DNA from: DATFVJ01 sp035517695
GTDB taxonomy: Bacteria; Actinomycetota; Actinomycetes; Streptosporangiales; Streptosporangiaceae
DNA length: 64,000 nucleotides
Direction: 5' to 3'
NCBI GenBank assembly: GCA_035517695.1
Contig: DATIYI010000146.1
Span: forward strand, 1 to 64,000
Shown here: piece after piece, positions 8,701 to 16,769 of the stretch
Position numbering within the stretch: the first letter of the stretch is position 1
How the letters are laid out: each line of letters opens with the position of its first letter
Translations under genes and position numbers: made by a program
The notes under the pieces: generated by a model
What the model was told of the DNA's origin: nothing
Databases searched by the model: none
Seen by the model: only the letters and a program-made list of their open reading frames with translations

Positions 8701-11145
8701 GCTTGCCGCACCTGACAAGAGCGCCACCAGTGCCGCGCTGTGCACCGGCGCGAGGCCACCGCGGCTGCGCCCAGAACCCGTGCCAACCGCGACAAGCAGC
8801 CCACCAAGCGCGGAACCGCCGAGCGCGAGACGAGCCGCACGGTGACTGGCCTGGCGCGCGGTGGGAACCGCCCGCAGCACGCGCCAGGCCTCCGCGAGCC
8901 CCGGGCCGCAGATCAAGTCAGCGGACCAGGGCACACCGCGATCACCGGCAAGCACGCCGACGCCCACATCCGCGGCCTCGAGCGCCTCGTCGGCGCTGGC
9001 CGATACGGCAAGCACACCGTGCCCCTGCGCCTGCAGCCTGCGCACCTCGTCCGCGAGCGGCACAGCCGCAGAGACGATCTCGTCGGCCGTGGCGGCCAGT
9101 TCGGTGACGCTGTCGTGCTCGGTAAGCATCACCAGGTCCGCGGCGTCCCTGGCGGCACGGAGCAGAGCGTCAGCAAGAGGGTCGAGTTCCAGGCCCACGC
9201 GAACCCTGCCCCGGCTGCGGCCGCCGCAGTCCACCAGGTCCATGCTCGATGCGTGCGGTCCGTGCGTCGAGCCGGCGCCGCTACCGCGCACCGGCCTCAG
9301 GCGCCAGCCGCCATGCGCCAGTTTTCGCTCGCCCGCAGGCGGGGTCCGCCCCGCAGGCGGGGCGGACCCCGCAGGCCCTGCAGGCGGGCGGCCGGCGAGG
9401 ACATGATCGGCATATTGCCAGACGTCGGCAACGCTAAGTCCACTGCTCGCGGGTTCTGCGGACGGAATCCGCGGTCTTTCTGCGGACAAAATCCGCGGTC
9501 GTGGTGAGCAGAGCACCGCGGCATCGATGACGATCGCGGTGACTCGATCGAGCCGCCGCAAGGCCGTGTTGTCCAGTGGCACCACGCCCCTGCGCGCAAG
9601 CTCGGAGCCCGCCGCGGTCGCGAACCCCTCCCGGCCGAGACGTGCCGCCCTCGGCACAGTCGCCAGTACCGCATCCGCGGCCTGCGCAGGGTCCCTGGTC
9701 CACGCGAGTACGCCGGAAGCGCCGAGAAATGAGGCCGCGGAGATCCCGTCGGCGACCTTCTCGATCGGGCCCTGGGGCAGCGGAACCGGACGTGGTTTGC
9801 TTTCGGCCGTCTCGGCCGGAAGTGCGTGCTCTGTCGAGTGCAACGTCATCTCCCGCTGCTCCCATACGTCACGCCTCGCGCGCAGCTCGCGCAGCTGCAG
9901 CACGCGGCTAAGCGCGTCCACGGCTAGCGGCCCCGCGCCTTCGGTCAGGCCGTGCGCCGCAGCGTTTGCCACGGCGAGCACCAGGTCGGCACCGACCGGA
10001 CCGAGCCGCACCGCGAGCGCAGCGCGCAGCCGGGGCTGCGTCTCAATAATCGCGATGGGAGCGCGCAGACCACGCGGCGGCGCGCCGAACCGCGCCAGCC
10101 TCCCCGTGATCGCCGACACGATTCCGAGGACGTCGGCGGCCAGTGCCACGCCGGCCGAGATAAGGGCGGTGTCGTCGGTCGGGTGGGGCGGATGAGACCA
10201 GGAGAAGCTGTCCTCGTGGGTTCCGTGCGCCTGCTCGACGACCTCGACGGCATCCACGAGCTCATCGATGTCGACATCATCTTCGTCGAACGCGATAAAC
10301 ACGTGCGCCGTCACGGCGTTCACCTCGGCCCACCTGACGCCCTTGAGTCGTGTCAGGGCCCCGGTGACATCTTGCGCCAGCCGCCGATGCTCAGGGCCAC
10401 GCCCCGTCAGCCCCCGCACCTCGACATGAGCCCGGCCGGCGCGTGACCACACCCGCCTGCGGCCGCGGCTTGGGCCGAGGTCAGTGATCGCTCCGGCGGC
10501 CGAGGCGAAGCGGCCCGCGAGCGACCGCGCGTCGGCCATCGCATTCGCCCATGCCACGGATACTGACCAGGTCGCGGATACCAGCGCGGAGACGGGTTCA
10601 GGGGCGGCAATGCCCGCAGACTCGGCGGCTCGCTGCGCCCTTGATGCACTCCGCCGTGCCGCCTGGGCCGCACCGCGTTGCGCCGCGGACGCGTTCCTCC
10701 GCACGGCGGCAGCACCCTCCTGTGCGACGGCTGCGCTGCCCTTCGCCGCGGCAGAACCACCCCGCACCGCCGCCGCGCCGCCTGCCCGCACCGTGGCCGC
10801 GCCGCCCCGCACCGCCACAGAACCATCCCGCACCGCCGCCGCGCCGCCGCTCCGCACCGTGGCCGCACCGCCCCGCACCGCCGCAGAACCACCCCGCACC
10901 GCCGCCACGCCCAGATGCTGGCTGGAACGCGCCGCGGCAGATCCCGCCGCTGCCAGGCCACGGGCCGGGACTGCGACCGCGGCCTCCGCCGCGGTCGCCA
11001 CCGCCCGCGCAGCGCCAGGAGGCGGGGACAAGACACCGGCAGCGGCGGCCCGCCCCGAGGTAGCGAGGAAGCCGAGCAAGGCGGCAGGTTCTCCAGGTCG
11101 TGGCAACCTCATCGGCTCGTCCGCTGAGCCGGGACCGATGGCCAC
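5791..11145 (-). CDS. ctpI: Giant cation-transporting P-type ATPase (CtpI-like) with a degenerate N-terminal ATPase half
   Basis: A protein of 1784 residues. Residues about 60-180 are an Ala/Arg/Gly-rich repeat. Residues 240-305 resemble a heavy-metal-associated fold without the CxxC metal site. Residues about 325-815 look like a P-type ATPase core that has lost its catalytic motifs: the phosphorylation site is replaced by VIDAAVL near 541 and the hinge motif by SASADEALEAADVGVGV near 715-731. The C-terminal half is intact: TGES 1069-1072, PEGLP 1183-1187, the phosphorylated Asp1226 in DKTGTLT, KGAPE near 1329, TGDHP near 1436 and TGDGTND 1507-1513, with membrane helices around. This matches the oversized CtpI family of mycobacteria; the transported ion is unknown. 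PEGLP suggests a P2-like ion site rather than a CPx metal site. The start is GTG 11145, or ATG 11112, which has a better purine tract. Confidence 0.9.
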   Translation of the reverse strand: MAIGPGSADEPMRLPRPGEPAALLGFLATSGRAAAAGVLSPPPGAARAVATAAEAAVAVPARGLAAAGSAAARSSQHLGVAAVRGGSAAVRGGAATVRSGGAAAVRDGSVAVRGGAATVRAGGAAAVRGGSAAAKGSAAVAQEGAAAVRRNASAAQRGAAQAARRSASRAQRAAESAGIAAPEPVSALVSATWSVSVAWANAMADARSLAGRFASAAGAITDLGPSRGRRRVWSRAGRAHVEVRGLTGRGPEHRRLAQDVTGALTRLKGVRWAEVNAVTAHVFIAFDEDDVDIDELVDAVEVVEQAHGTHEDSFSWSHPPHPTDDTALISAGVALAADVLGIVSAITGRLARFGAPPRGLRAPIAIIETQPRLRAALAVRLGPVGADLVLAVANAAAHGLTEGAGPLAVDALSRVLQLRELRARRDVWEQREMTLHSTEHALPAETAESKPRPVPLPQGPIEKVADGISAASFLGASGVLAWTRDPAQAADAVLATVPRAARLGREGFATAAGSELARRGVVPLDNTALRRLDRVTAIVIDAAVLCSPRPRILSAERPRIPSAEPASSGLSVADVWQYADHVLAGRPPAGPAGSAPPAGRTPPAGERKLAHGGWRLRPVRGSGAGSTHGPHASSMDLVDCGGRSRGRVRVGLELDPLADALLRAARDAADLVMLTEHDSVTELAATADEIVSAAVPLADEVRRLQAQGHGVLAVSASADEALEAADVGVGVLAGDRGVPWSADLICGPGLAEAWRVLRAVPTARQASHRAARLALGGSALGGLLVAVGTGSGRSRGGLAPVHSAALVALLSGAASARAATRQPDPEPLPHGAWHAMSAEDAVARLWAARKPRRDGRPATTAAAGSGAAGGADDRADDRADDRADGWAERRAGGGDGAGAVAALRPAGGLRIVSAVAARSVRGGFELSGLVRDELRDPLTPVLAFGAVASAVVGSTVDAALVASVMTGNALISGAERMRAERALRRLLIEEQVVARRLRWTPQAHAAARGAPATSAAGLFAGLVQAASDTVPASELSAGDLILLRPSDVVPADARLLLADDLEIDESTLTGESVPVTKTPTPTPGAPLAERTCMIYEGSSVLAGTGYAVVTATGSGTEAGRAASTAGRSAPPVGIQARLAELTRIALPATGLGGLAVAGLGLVRGVPLRQAVASGIAVAVAAVPEGLPLVATVSELAAARRLSRRGVLVRSARALEALGRVDTVCFDKTGTLTEGRLAVARLALPGQDIAFDSPLGRHLLLVAARASPRVDGDVTRTLAHATDRAVVDAARIHVGADRPWRLVDELPFETSRGYAASLGLDARTSRLAVKGAPEVLLGRCTKIRATSGAAAKEVVPMTSALRRAARGLVHDLAADGLRVLAVAETDPSGVASAGPVADLVGGLTLVGFLGIADTPRPTAAKAVQRLSQAGITVTMITGDHPATAAAIARQVGIPRPDQVLVGAEISKLAEAERTARIAASAVFARVSPEQKVHIIHSLQRAGRVVAMTGDGTNDAAAIRLADVGIGVSSRGSTSARSSADLVLTEADTSRLVDALMEGRALWASVRDAVSILVGGNAGEVAFTLLGAALTGRAPLNTRQLLLVNLLTDMFPALAVALAPAVPDGAGNGGDALAASGPVGSFLGAGLARNISIRGGATALGGIAAWQAGRMTGRRKRADTMGLAGLVLTQLGQTLLTNWRSPVVIATSGLSAAALVGIVETPGVSQFFGCTPLGPVAWTMAAGSAAGATLAAGVAPRLVPDRLSAPSTAQAAVSRPRGGAARPRRC

Positions 11146-11167
11146 TCATTGTAGAGTGATTGTGTAT

Positions 11168-11181
11168 CCGGAAATTTCCGG
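11168..11181. promoter_or_regulatory. Perfect 14-bp palindrome between divergent genes
   Basis: CCGGAAATTTCCGG reads identically on both strands. It lies in the roughly 100-nt spacer between the divergent ATPase gene (start 11145 or 11112) and the small membrane protein gene (start 11247). It is an AT-centred island in very GC-rich surroundings, about 23 nt from one start and 65 nt from the other, where an operator would be expected. I did not recognise it as the site of a specific regulator, so its role as an operator is inferred. Confidence 0.45.
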
Positions 11182-11246
11182 GGCGGTGCAGAAATCTCGC
11201 CGACGGGCGGCGTGCTGGTCCTTAGGGCTGTGAATCGGAGGACATA

Positions 11247-11768
11247 ATGCCGAAGCGCGAAGAATCGATCAATACGGTCACGAGAGCGGCCAAACCTGAA
11301 GCCCGCGACGTGCCACAAACCGGCCAGGCGCGCGATGCCGCCGGGCCAACCGCGCACATGCTGACGATTAACATTCCCATGGACGAGGCAATTGACGTGG
11401 CGGCCTTCCCGGTGAAGATGGCCGGCCGGGTCCTGGCCGCTAAGGGTGGCCTGCCACTTTATGCGGGTCTCGGCGTGCTCGCCGCGGCACAGGTCATCGA
11501 ATGGCCCGTCGCGGCGCTGGCTGGGGTGAGTTACGCCGTGCTGCGCCGCTGGGGACCCCTCCGCCCGGCTGCTGTGCACCCGCCCGAGACGAACGGTAAG
11601 GCAAGCGGCAAGGCCGCTGGCAGGGCGAACGGCAAGGTGAGCGGCGGAGCTGAGGGCAAGGCGAGCGGCGCCAGGATGAGCAAATCGGCCGGCGGCGCGA
11701 CAGCCAAGCCGAGCGGTGCGGCCACGAGCAGGACAAGCGCCAAAGCACGCTCCAGAACCGCCGGATAG
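11247..11768 (+). CDS. Small membrane-associated protein of unknown function
   Basis: A 173-residue protein with a clear start: GGAGG lies 6 nt upstream of ATG 11247. Residues 1-60 are polar, then a hydrophobic region (LPLYAGLGVLAAAQVIEWPV, about 72-91, continuing to about 105) could span the membrane once or twice. The last 70 residues are a low-complexity Ala/Gly/Ser/Lys tail of imperfect GKASG-like repeats, positively charged and probably disordered; such tails can bind DNA or other polyanions. It is divergent from the CtpI-like ATPase and shares its promoter region, which hints at a link with that transporter. No known domain was recognised. Confidence 0.65.
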   Translation: MPKREESINTVTRAAKPEARDVPQTGQARDAAGPTAHMLTINIPMDEAIDVAAFPVKMAGRVLAAKGGLPLYAGLGVLAAAQVIEWPVAALAGVSYAVLRRWGPLRPAAVHPPETNGKASGKAAGRANGKVSGGAEGKASGARMSKSAGGATAKPSGAATSRTSAKARSRTAG

Positions 11769-12219
11769 GCGGGGCCAACCGCTGCACCCGCGCGCCAACC
11801 AGGTCCTTTCTGGTATCCCCATATCCCCCAATGCCCGCCTCCCCGTCACAGTCCACCGGTACGTTCCCAGTTGAGGTCCCGCCGATACCCGTGGGCGGAA
11901 CGCGGATTTCATTGATCGTGGTACCCAAACCCGCTCATATGACGGGCTACGCATTACGATCATGGCTTGGGCGACTTTACAGTACCATTTGCCATAAAGT
12001 ATGAGTCAGTCACGCAACGTCCTGCGGCACCAGAAAATGAGTGATGCCCGCGGCACCCGATCGGCGCGGGCCCGCCGCAGCAGGTACTGTCGCGATAAGC
12101 CATTTTGAGGCGATTGAGCCTCACCCGCCTCGGGTGATGTCCGCACCTTCGCTACGGCAGGATCCTGTACCACGACGCTCATGTCCGCCGGGCGTAACCG
12201 CGACCAGGGGGGTACCGGT
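11769..12219. other. Intergenic region with a small inverted repeat
   Basis: About 450 nt with no supportable gene. It is more AT-rich than its neighbours near 11940-12010. A short inverted repeat TCACCC-gcctc-GGGTGA lies at 12121-12137, about 80 nt before the start of the truncated transporter stub, and could be an operator or part of a promoter. Open frames here are shadows without recognisable protein features. Confidence 0.4.
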
Positions 12220-12342
12220 ATGAGCCGGTGGAAGACCCCGATTGGCCCTGGTCCCGCCCAATTTCTCATGGTGTTCGACACGTCCGTCATCAACGTGTCG
12301 GTCAGTCAGCTCGTCAAACACTCTCAGAGCTGGGCGGGGTGA
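12220..12342 (+). pseudogene. N-terminal stub of an EmrB/QacA-type MFS exporter
   Basis: A 40-codon frame starts at ATG 12220 behind an AGGGGGG purine tract and ends at TGA 12340-12342. The segment AQFLMVFDTSVINVSVSQLV matches the first membrane helix of 14-TM DHA2 drug exporters; the intact exporter at 57504-59153 has AQFLMTLDSSVMNVSIATVA at the equivalent place. After LVK the homology stops, so the rest of the gene has been lost. The stub ends three nucleotides before the ATG of the next transporter gene, so its translation may be coupled to that gene. It may survive as a leader peptide or be simple debris. Confidence 0.7.
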
Positions 12343-12345
12343 CCG

Positions 12346-13566
12346 ATGGCCACAAGGACCGAGCGCAGCGTTATCAACATTGCCGGTCTGGTACAGGGCA
12401 TCGTCCTTGTCACGTTTCCCGCCGCAAGCACCATCTTTACCGAGAAGAGCGAGTACGGGCTGTCGAGCAGTCGCTACGGTGAGATGTTCCTCCCCCAGGT
12501 GATCACGGCTATCGCGGCGTCGCTGCTCGGCGCGGCGCTGGCCCGGCGGATCACCACGAAACGGGTCTACCTCATCGGCCTGGCGTCCAGCCTGGTGTCG
12601 ATGGGGCTGCTGATATCCAGCACGTTCGTCAAGACTGACCAGTCCGCCGCCTATCCGCTGCTCCTGGTCGCTACCGCGTTTCTTGGGGCAGGGTTCGGCC
12701 TGACCGTCCCTGTGCTCAACACCTATTGCGCCGACTTCCACCCCGCCACCGTCGACCGGTCGGTGCTCGTGCTCAACGCGCTACTCGGGCTTGGTACCGC
12801 GCTTGCACCGGTGTTCGTTGCCGCATTCGTCGGCCTCGGTTTCTGGTGGGGCCTTCCTGTCCTGTCCGCGGCGATGCTCGTCGCGCTGCTGCTCGTCAGC
12901 CTGCGGCTGCCGCTGCGGGCCGGCGCAGGGGGAAGCCGCACCCCGCTTCATCGCGACGGGCCGCGGCTGCCCGCGCGGTTCTGGTTCTTCGCGGCATTCG
13001 CCTGCACATACGGCATCTGCGAGACCATGAACGGCAACTGGTCCCAGCTGGACATGACCACACGGCTTGGCGCGTCGGCCACCCAGGCGTCGCTGGCGCT
13101 CGCCGCGTTCTGGGGGATGGTCACTGCCGGGCGGGTGTTGTTCGCCGCCATCGGCCGCTGGCTGCCTGAGCGAGTCACTTATCACATCCTCCCGCTCGTC
13201 CTGGTAGCCACCTTCATCCTTGTCGACATCCTGCCGCAGCACGACGCCGCGGCCGGGATCGCCGTCTTCGGGCTGGCGGGGCTTGGCTGCTCGGCGCTGC
13301 TGCCATTGACCATTAGCTTCGGTGAGGAGGAACTCACCGCCATCTCCGCCGCCGTGGCCGGCGGCGTCATCGCCTGCTACCAACTGGGGTACGGCATCGC
13401 CGCGTTTGGCGTAGGCCCCCTGCAAAAGGCCGGATTGAGCCTTTCGGCAATCTTCGGCCTGACCGCTGCGGTCGCAGCCGCGATGGCGCTGCTGTCGTTG
13501 TTCGTTGCTCCCGCACGCCACCGGCCCGCCCAACGGCCGGCGGCCGGTGTCTCTGGGTCAACCTGA
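12346..13566 (+). CDS. Major facilitator superfamily transporter
   Basis: A 406-residue polytopic membrane protein with about 12 hydrophobic segments. The first pair is around residues 10-65, there is a basic cytoplasmic loop near 195-215 (RAGAGGSRTPLHRDGPRLPA) between the two six-helix halves, and a short polar tail. The loop between helices 2 and 3 has ARRITTKRVYLIG, equivalent to the MFS signature position. It resembles sugar-type or FucP-like MFS proteins more than the 14-helix drug exporters; the substrate cannot be told. It starts 3 nt after the stop of the DHA2 stub. Its own ribosome site is weak, so the stub may help translation. The 3' end overlaps the convergent DUF389 pseudogene by about 9 nt. 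Confidence 0.8.
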   Translation: MATRTERSVINIAGLVQGIVLVTFPAASTIFTEKSEYGLSSSRYGEMFLPQVITAIAASLLGAALARRITTKRVYLIGLASSLVSMGLLISSTFVKTDQSAAYPLLLVATAFLGAGFGLTVPVLNTYCADFHPATVDRSVLVLNALLGLGTALAPVFVAAFVGLGFWWGLPVLSAAMLVALLLVSLRLPLRAGAGGSRTPLHRDGPRLPARFWFFAAFACTYGICETMNGNWSQLDMTTRLGASATQASLALAAFWGMVTAGRVLFAAIGRWLPERVTYHILPLVLVATFILVDILPQHDAAAGIAVFGLAGLGCSALLPLTISFGEEELTAISAAVAGGVIACYQLGYGIAAFGVGPLQKAGLSLSAIFGLTAAVAAAMALLSLFVAPARHRPAQRPAAGVSGST

Positions 13567-14299
13567 GCGGGGACGCTCCCTCGCCTCCGTCAAGGACACC
13601 ACGCCGACGATCCCGGCAAGCACGGCGACAATGACCGAGAAGAGGCTCGGCGTGTTGATCAGGTCCGAGACGGGTCGCACGCCCAGCTCGAAGGCGGCTG
13701 GTGCGCTGGCAAGCCCCCGGATGACCAAGCCAAAGACGAAGGTCACGAAAATCGCGAAGGGAAAGCCGGCGAGCAGCGCGAGGAGCCCGTCGCGGATCCC
13801 ACTGCGGTCCGTCGTGTCGATGCCGAGCGCGACCGCGATGATGGCGCTGTATTCGGGGCCCACCACCATGGGCCGACGACAAGTATCTGCGAGTTGGTCA
13901 GGATTCCCACGGCGCCGATCAGGCCGGCGAAGGCAAGGAGAGCGAAGAAGCTGGGCGGGTACACGCCCTCCGCCGGGATCCTCGCTTCAACCAGCTCCCA
14001 GCTGAGGGCGGCTTCGCGGCGAAAGGCACCGACGGCACCCGAGCCCGGCAGGTCAGCGATCGTGGCGTCGACGTTCTCTATGGCGACGACACCGCGATCA
14101 CCGAGACCGAGGTCGCGCAGTTGTCGTAGCACGGCATTCGCGGACGTGGTGCGAACGTCGAACTGGATGGCGTCGCCGTCGGGACGTCGCGCGGCTCCGG
14201 TCGGGACCACCAGGTTCCTTACGCCGGCATCCATGGTTAAGAGCGGGCATCAGGAGGCCGGTCAGATCGGGCGGACTCACCCACGCGGACGTGAATCAT
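13558..14299 (-). pseudogene. DUF389 membrane protein, frameshifted
   Basis: Pieces of a DUF389 (TIGR00341-like) protein are colinear on the minus strand: MIHVRV from ATG 14299, then VSPPDLTGLLMPALNH in another frame, then GVRNLVVPTGAARRPDGD onward from about 14228, then PSFFALLAFAGLIGAVGILT and SQILVVG. A lost base near 13870 shifts the frame just before MVVGPEYSAIIAVALGID, which continues to the stop at 13558. At least three indels are required. The intact family consists of a soluble N-terminal domain and a membrane domain of unknown function. The C-terminal piece is also shorter than usual. It is convergent with the MFS gene. Confidence 0.8.
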
Positions 14300-14548
14300 G
14301 GGCAAGCTCCTCGGCCGCACCCCAGCGTCACCGCTGGCGGTGGCAAGTGGATCACCCCGCGCGGATGATTGGCGGGCGGAAGCCGCCTGCCGTGCGGTCA
14401 CCCAATCCGGACGATGCCATCGGGCTGAGCGGCGACCTACGGTCGGACCATCGCAGGCGCCGACCTGCACGGCGATCCTCTGGAAGGGCCGGCCTGGCCG
14501 GCCGGTCGGCGGCCCGGCCGGCCTGGGCGCAAGGAGGCAACGAGGCGG

Positions 14549-15490
14549 GTGACCAGACGTACCGGTCCGATGCACCAGGCTGAGCTGACCGCGGCTGACT
14601 TCCTGGCCCTGTTCGGGCGGCTGAAGGGGGAGTCGGCGTGGGGGGCGGCCGACCGGCGGGGTGCGTTGAACAACATCTCCGCAGCGGATGTGCTCACCGC
14701 GGCCCGCGAAGTCCGGCTGGGCCGTACCGTATCGCTCGCCGCGCCGCTGGAAGCCATGGTGACTCCCGATAATCCCGAACCCTGCGTACACGAGATGACC
14801 AGCATGCCCAGCGGTGCGCCCGGGCTGAACTTCGCCATGGACCGCCTGGCCATGAACGTGCACGGCAACGCCGACAGCCACATCGACGCGTTGTGTCACG
14901 TGATCTTTGACGGGGAACTCTACAACGGCGTAGCAGCGGGCACCGTCACCTCGGCGGGCGCGGCGGACCTGTCCATCGACGTGGCACGAGACGGGATCGT
15001 CCGCCGCGGCGTCCTGCTCGACATCCCGCGGATTCGCGGAACGTCGTGGCTGGAGCCGGGCGATCAGGTGAGCACAGATGACCTCGCCGCCGCGGAAAGA
15101 GCGCAAGGTCTGCGGGTCGGTCAGGGCGACTTGCTGTTCGTCAGGGTCGGGCATCGCCACCGCAGGAACACGCTCGGGCCCTGGGACGCGGCCAAGGCCC
15201 GCGCTGGGCTGCATCCCGAGGCCCTCTGCTTCCTGGCCGAACGGCGCGTCTCGGTACTTGGCAGCGACGGCAACAACGACACGGCGGCCAGCGTCGTCGA
15301 CGGCGTTGAGTTCCCCGTTCACGCGCTCGCCGTGAATGCCATGGGGTTGCACCTGCTTGACTACCTCCAGTTCGAAGACCTCCTCCCGTTGTGCGAACAG
15401 ATAGGCCGCTGGTCGTTCCTTTGTGTGATCGCGCCCCTGCGGCTACTCCACGGGACCGGATCGCCCGTCAACCCAATCGCGATCTTGTAA
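14549..15490 (+). CDS. Cyclase family protein (kynurenine-formamidase-like metal hydrolase)
   Basis: A 313-residue protein of the cyclase family (PF04199), which includes metal-dependent arylformamidases and polyketide-type cyclases. The diagnostic metal-binding segment is present as HGNADSHIDALCHVIFDG near residues 107-124, corresponding to the family pattern HxGTHxDxxxH but with the usual GT replaced by NA. LLDIPRIRG near 155 and a C-terminal GSDGNND / FPVHALAVNAMGLHLLDY block also fit. The start is GTG 14549 with AAGGAGG at 14531-14537; the internal ATG 14570 is an alternative. The natural substrate is unknown. It stands alone between a pseudogene and argF. Confidence 0.82.
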   Translation: MTRRTGPMHQAELTAADFLALFGRLKGESAWGAADRRGALNNISAADVLTAAREVRLGRTVSLAAPLEAMVTPDNPEPCVHEMTSMPSGAPGLNFAMDRLAMNVHGNADSHIDALCHVIFDGELYNGVAAGTVTSAGAADLSIDVARDGIVRRGVLLDIPRIRGTSWLEPGDQVSTDDLAAAERAQGLRVGQGDLLFVRVGHRHRRNTLGPWDAAKARAGLHPEALCFLAERRVSVLGSDGNNDTAASVVDGVEFPVHALAVNAMGLHLLDYLQFEDLLPLCEQIGRWSFLCVIAPLRLLHGTGSPVNPIAIL

Positions 15491-15619
15491 CAAGTCGGCC
15501 GGCAGGGAGCCAGCCGTGCGTGAAATAGCGAGGCCCGCGGCGCGTGAAACGATGCATGACTCGCCTGCCATGGTGCGTGATCTGCCGGATCGGGCCTGAT
15601 CCCGTGGAGGAGAAAAGCT

Positions 15620-16621
15620 ATGCCCCTCGACCTGCGCGACCGCAACTTCCTCAAGGAAACCGACTTCACTCCCGATGAGTGGACGTACCTGCTCGATATC
15701 TCCGCCGAATTCAAGCAGGCGAAGTACGCGGGCACAGAACGAATGCGACTGCGAGGCAAGAACATCGCCCTGATCTTCGAGAAGACCTCGACGCGCACCC
15801 GCTGCTCATTCGAGGTGGCAGCGTACGACCAGGGTGCACACGTCACCTACCTCGACCCCGGAGGCTCACAGCTCGGCCACAAGGAATCGATCAAGGACAC
15901 AGCGCGGGTCCTCGGGCGCCTCTACGATGGCATCGAGTACCGGGGGGCGGCCCACGAGGGCGTCGAGATCCTCGGGCGTTACGCGGGCGTCCCCGTGTGG
16001 AACGGGCTGACTGACGACTGGCATCCGACCCAGTCCCTCTGCGACATGCTGACGATGCGTGAGCACAGCCCTAAGCACGACAACGAGATCGCATTCGCGT
16101 TCTGCGGCGACGCCCGCAACAACACGGGCAACTCGCTGCTCGTCGCCGGCGCGATGATGGGCATGGACGTTCGGATGGTCGCTCCCAGGTCGCTGTGGAA
16201 CGACGGCGATGTCATCAATGAGGCGCAGCGGATCGCGGCGGGGACAGGTGCCAGGATCACGCACACCGAGGACGCCGAGGAGGGCGTACGCGGCGCCGAC
16301 TTCCTCTACACGGACGTATGGGTCTCGATGGGCGAGCCCAAGGAGGTGTGGGATCAGCGCATTGCCCTGCTGCACGGGTATCAGGTCAATATGGACATGA
16401 TCCGCGCTACCGGGAATGCGGACGTGCGGTTCCTGCACTGCCTGCCAGCGTTCCACGATAGGGCCACCAAGGTCGGCGAAGAGATCTTCGAGAAGACCGG
16501 ACTGGACGCCCTCGAGGTCACCGACGAGGTGTTCGAGTCGCCGCACTCGATCGTCTTCGACCAGGCGGAGAACCGGATGCACACGATCAAGGCGATCATG
16601 ATCGCGACGTTGGGTGACTGA
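15620..16621 (+). CDS. argF: Ornithine carbamoyltransferase
   Basis: A 333-residue cytosolic enzyme that forms citrulline from carbamoyl phosphate and ornithine, or works in reverse in arginine catabolism. The carbamoyl-phosphate site STRTR is at residues 57-61, HPTQ at 135-138, and the ornithine-site HCLP at 273-276, followed by FHD. Length and sequence (for example EKTSTRTRCSFEVAAYDQGA) match the enterobacterial ArgF/ArgI and catabolic ArcB group rather than the shorter biosynthetic actinobacterial ArgF. No other arg or arc gene is nearby, so the direction of use is open. GGAGGAG lies 8-9 nt before ATG 15620. The upstream 130 nt contains several spaced GCGTGA-like words but no recognised ARG box. 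Confidence 0.94.
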   Translation: MPLDLRDRNFLKETDFTPDEWTYLLDISAEFKQAKYAGTERMRLRGKNIALIFEKTSTRTRCSFEVAAYDQGAHVTYLDPGGSQLGHKESIKDTARVLGRLYDGIEYRGAAHEGVEILGRYAGVPVWNGLTDDWHPTQSLCDMLTMREHSPKHDNEIAFAFCGDARNNTGNSLLVAGAMMGMDVRMVAPRSLWNDGDVINEAQRIAAGTGARITHTEDAEEGVRGADFLYTDVWVSMGEPKEVWDQRIALLHGYQVNMDMIRATGNADVRFLHCLPAFHDRATKVGEEIFEKTGLDALEVTDEVFESPHSIVFDQAENRMHTIKAIMIATLGD

Positions 16622-16769
16622 ACCAAGCTCCGCTGCCCACCCCGCGGTCCGTCACCCCGCTCACCCCCGCGGTCCATCACCACCGCGGTCAATCACCCCG
16701 GACGGGCGATGCCCGGCCCGCTCACCCAAGGCCAAGGTAATGGTGACACGCAACGCTGAGGACGGTGCC

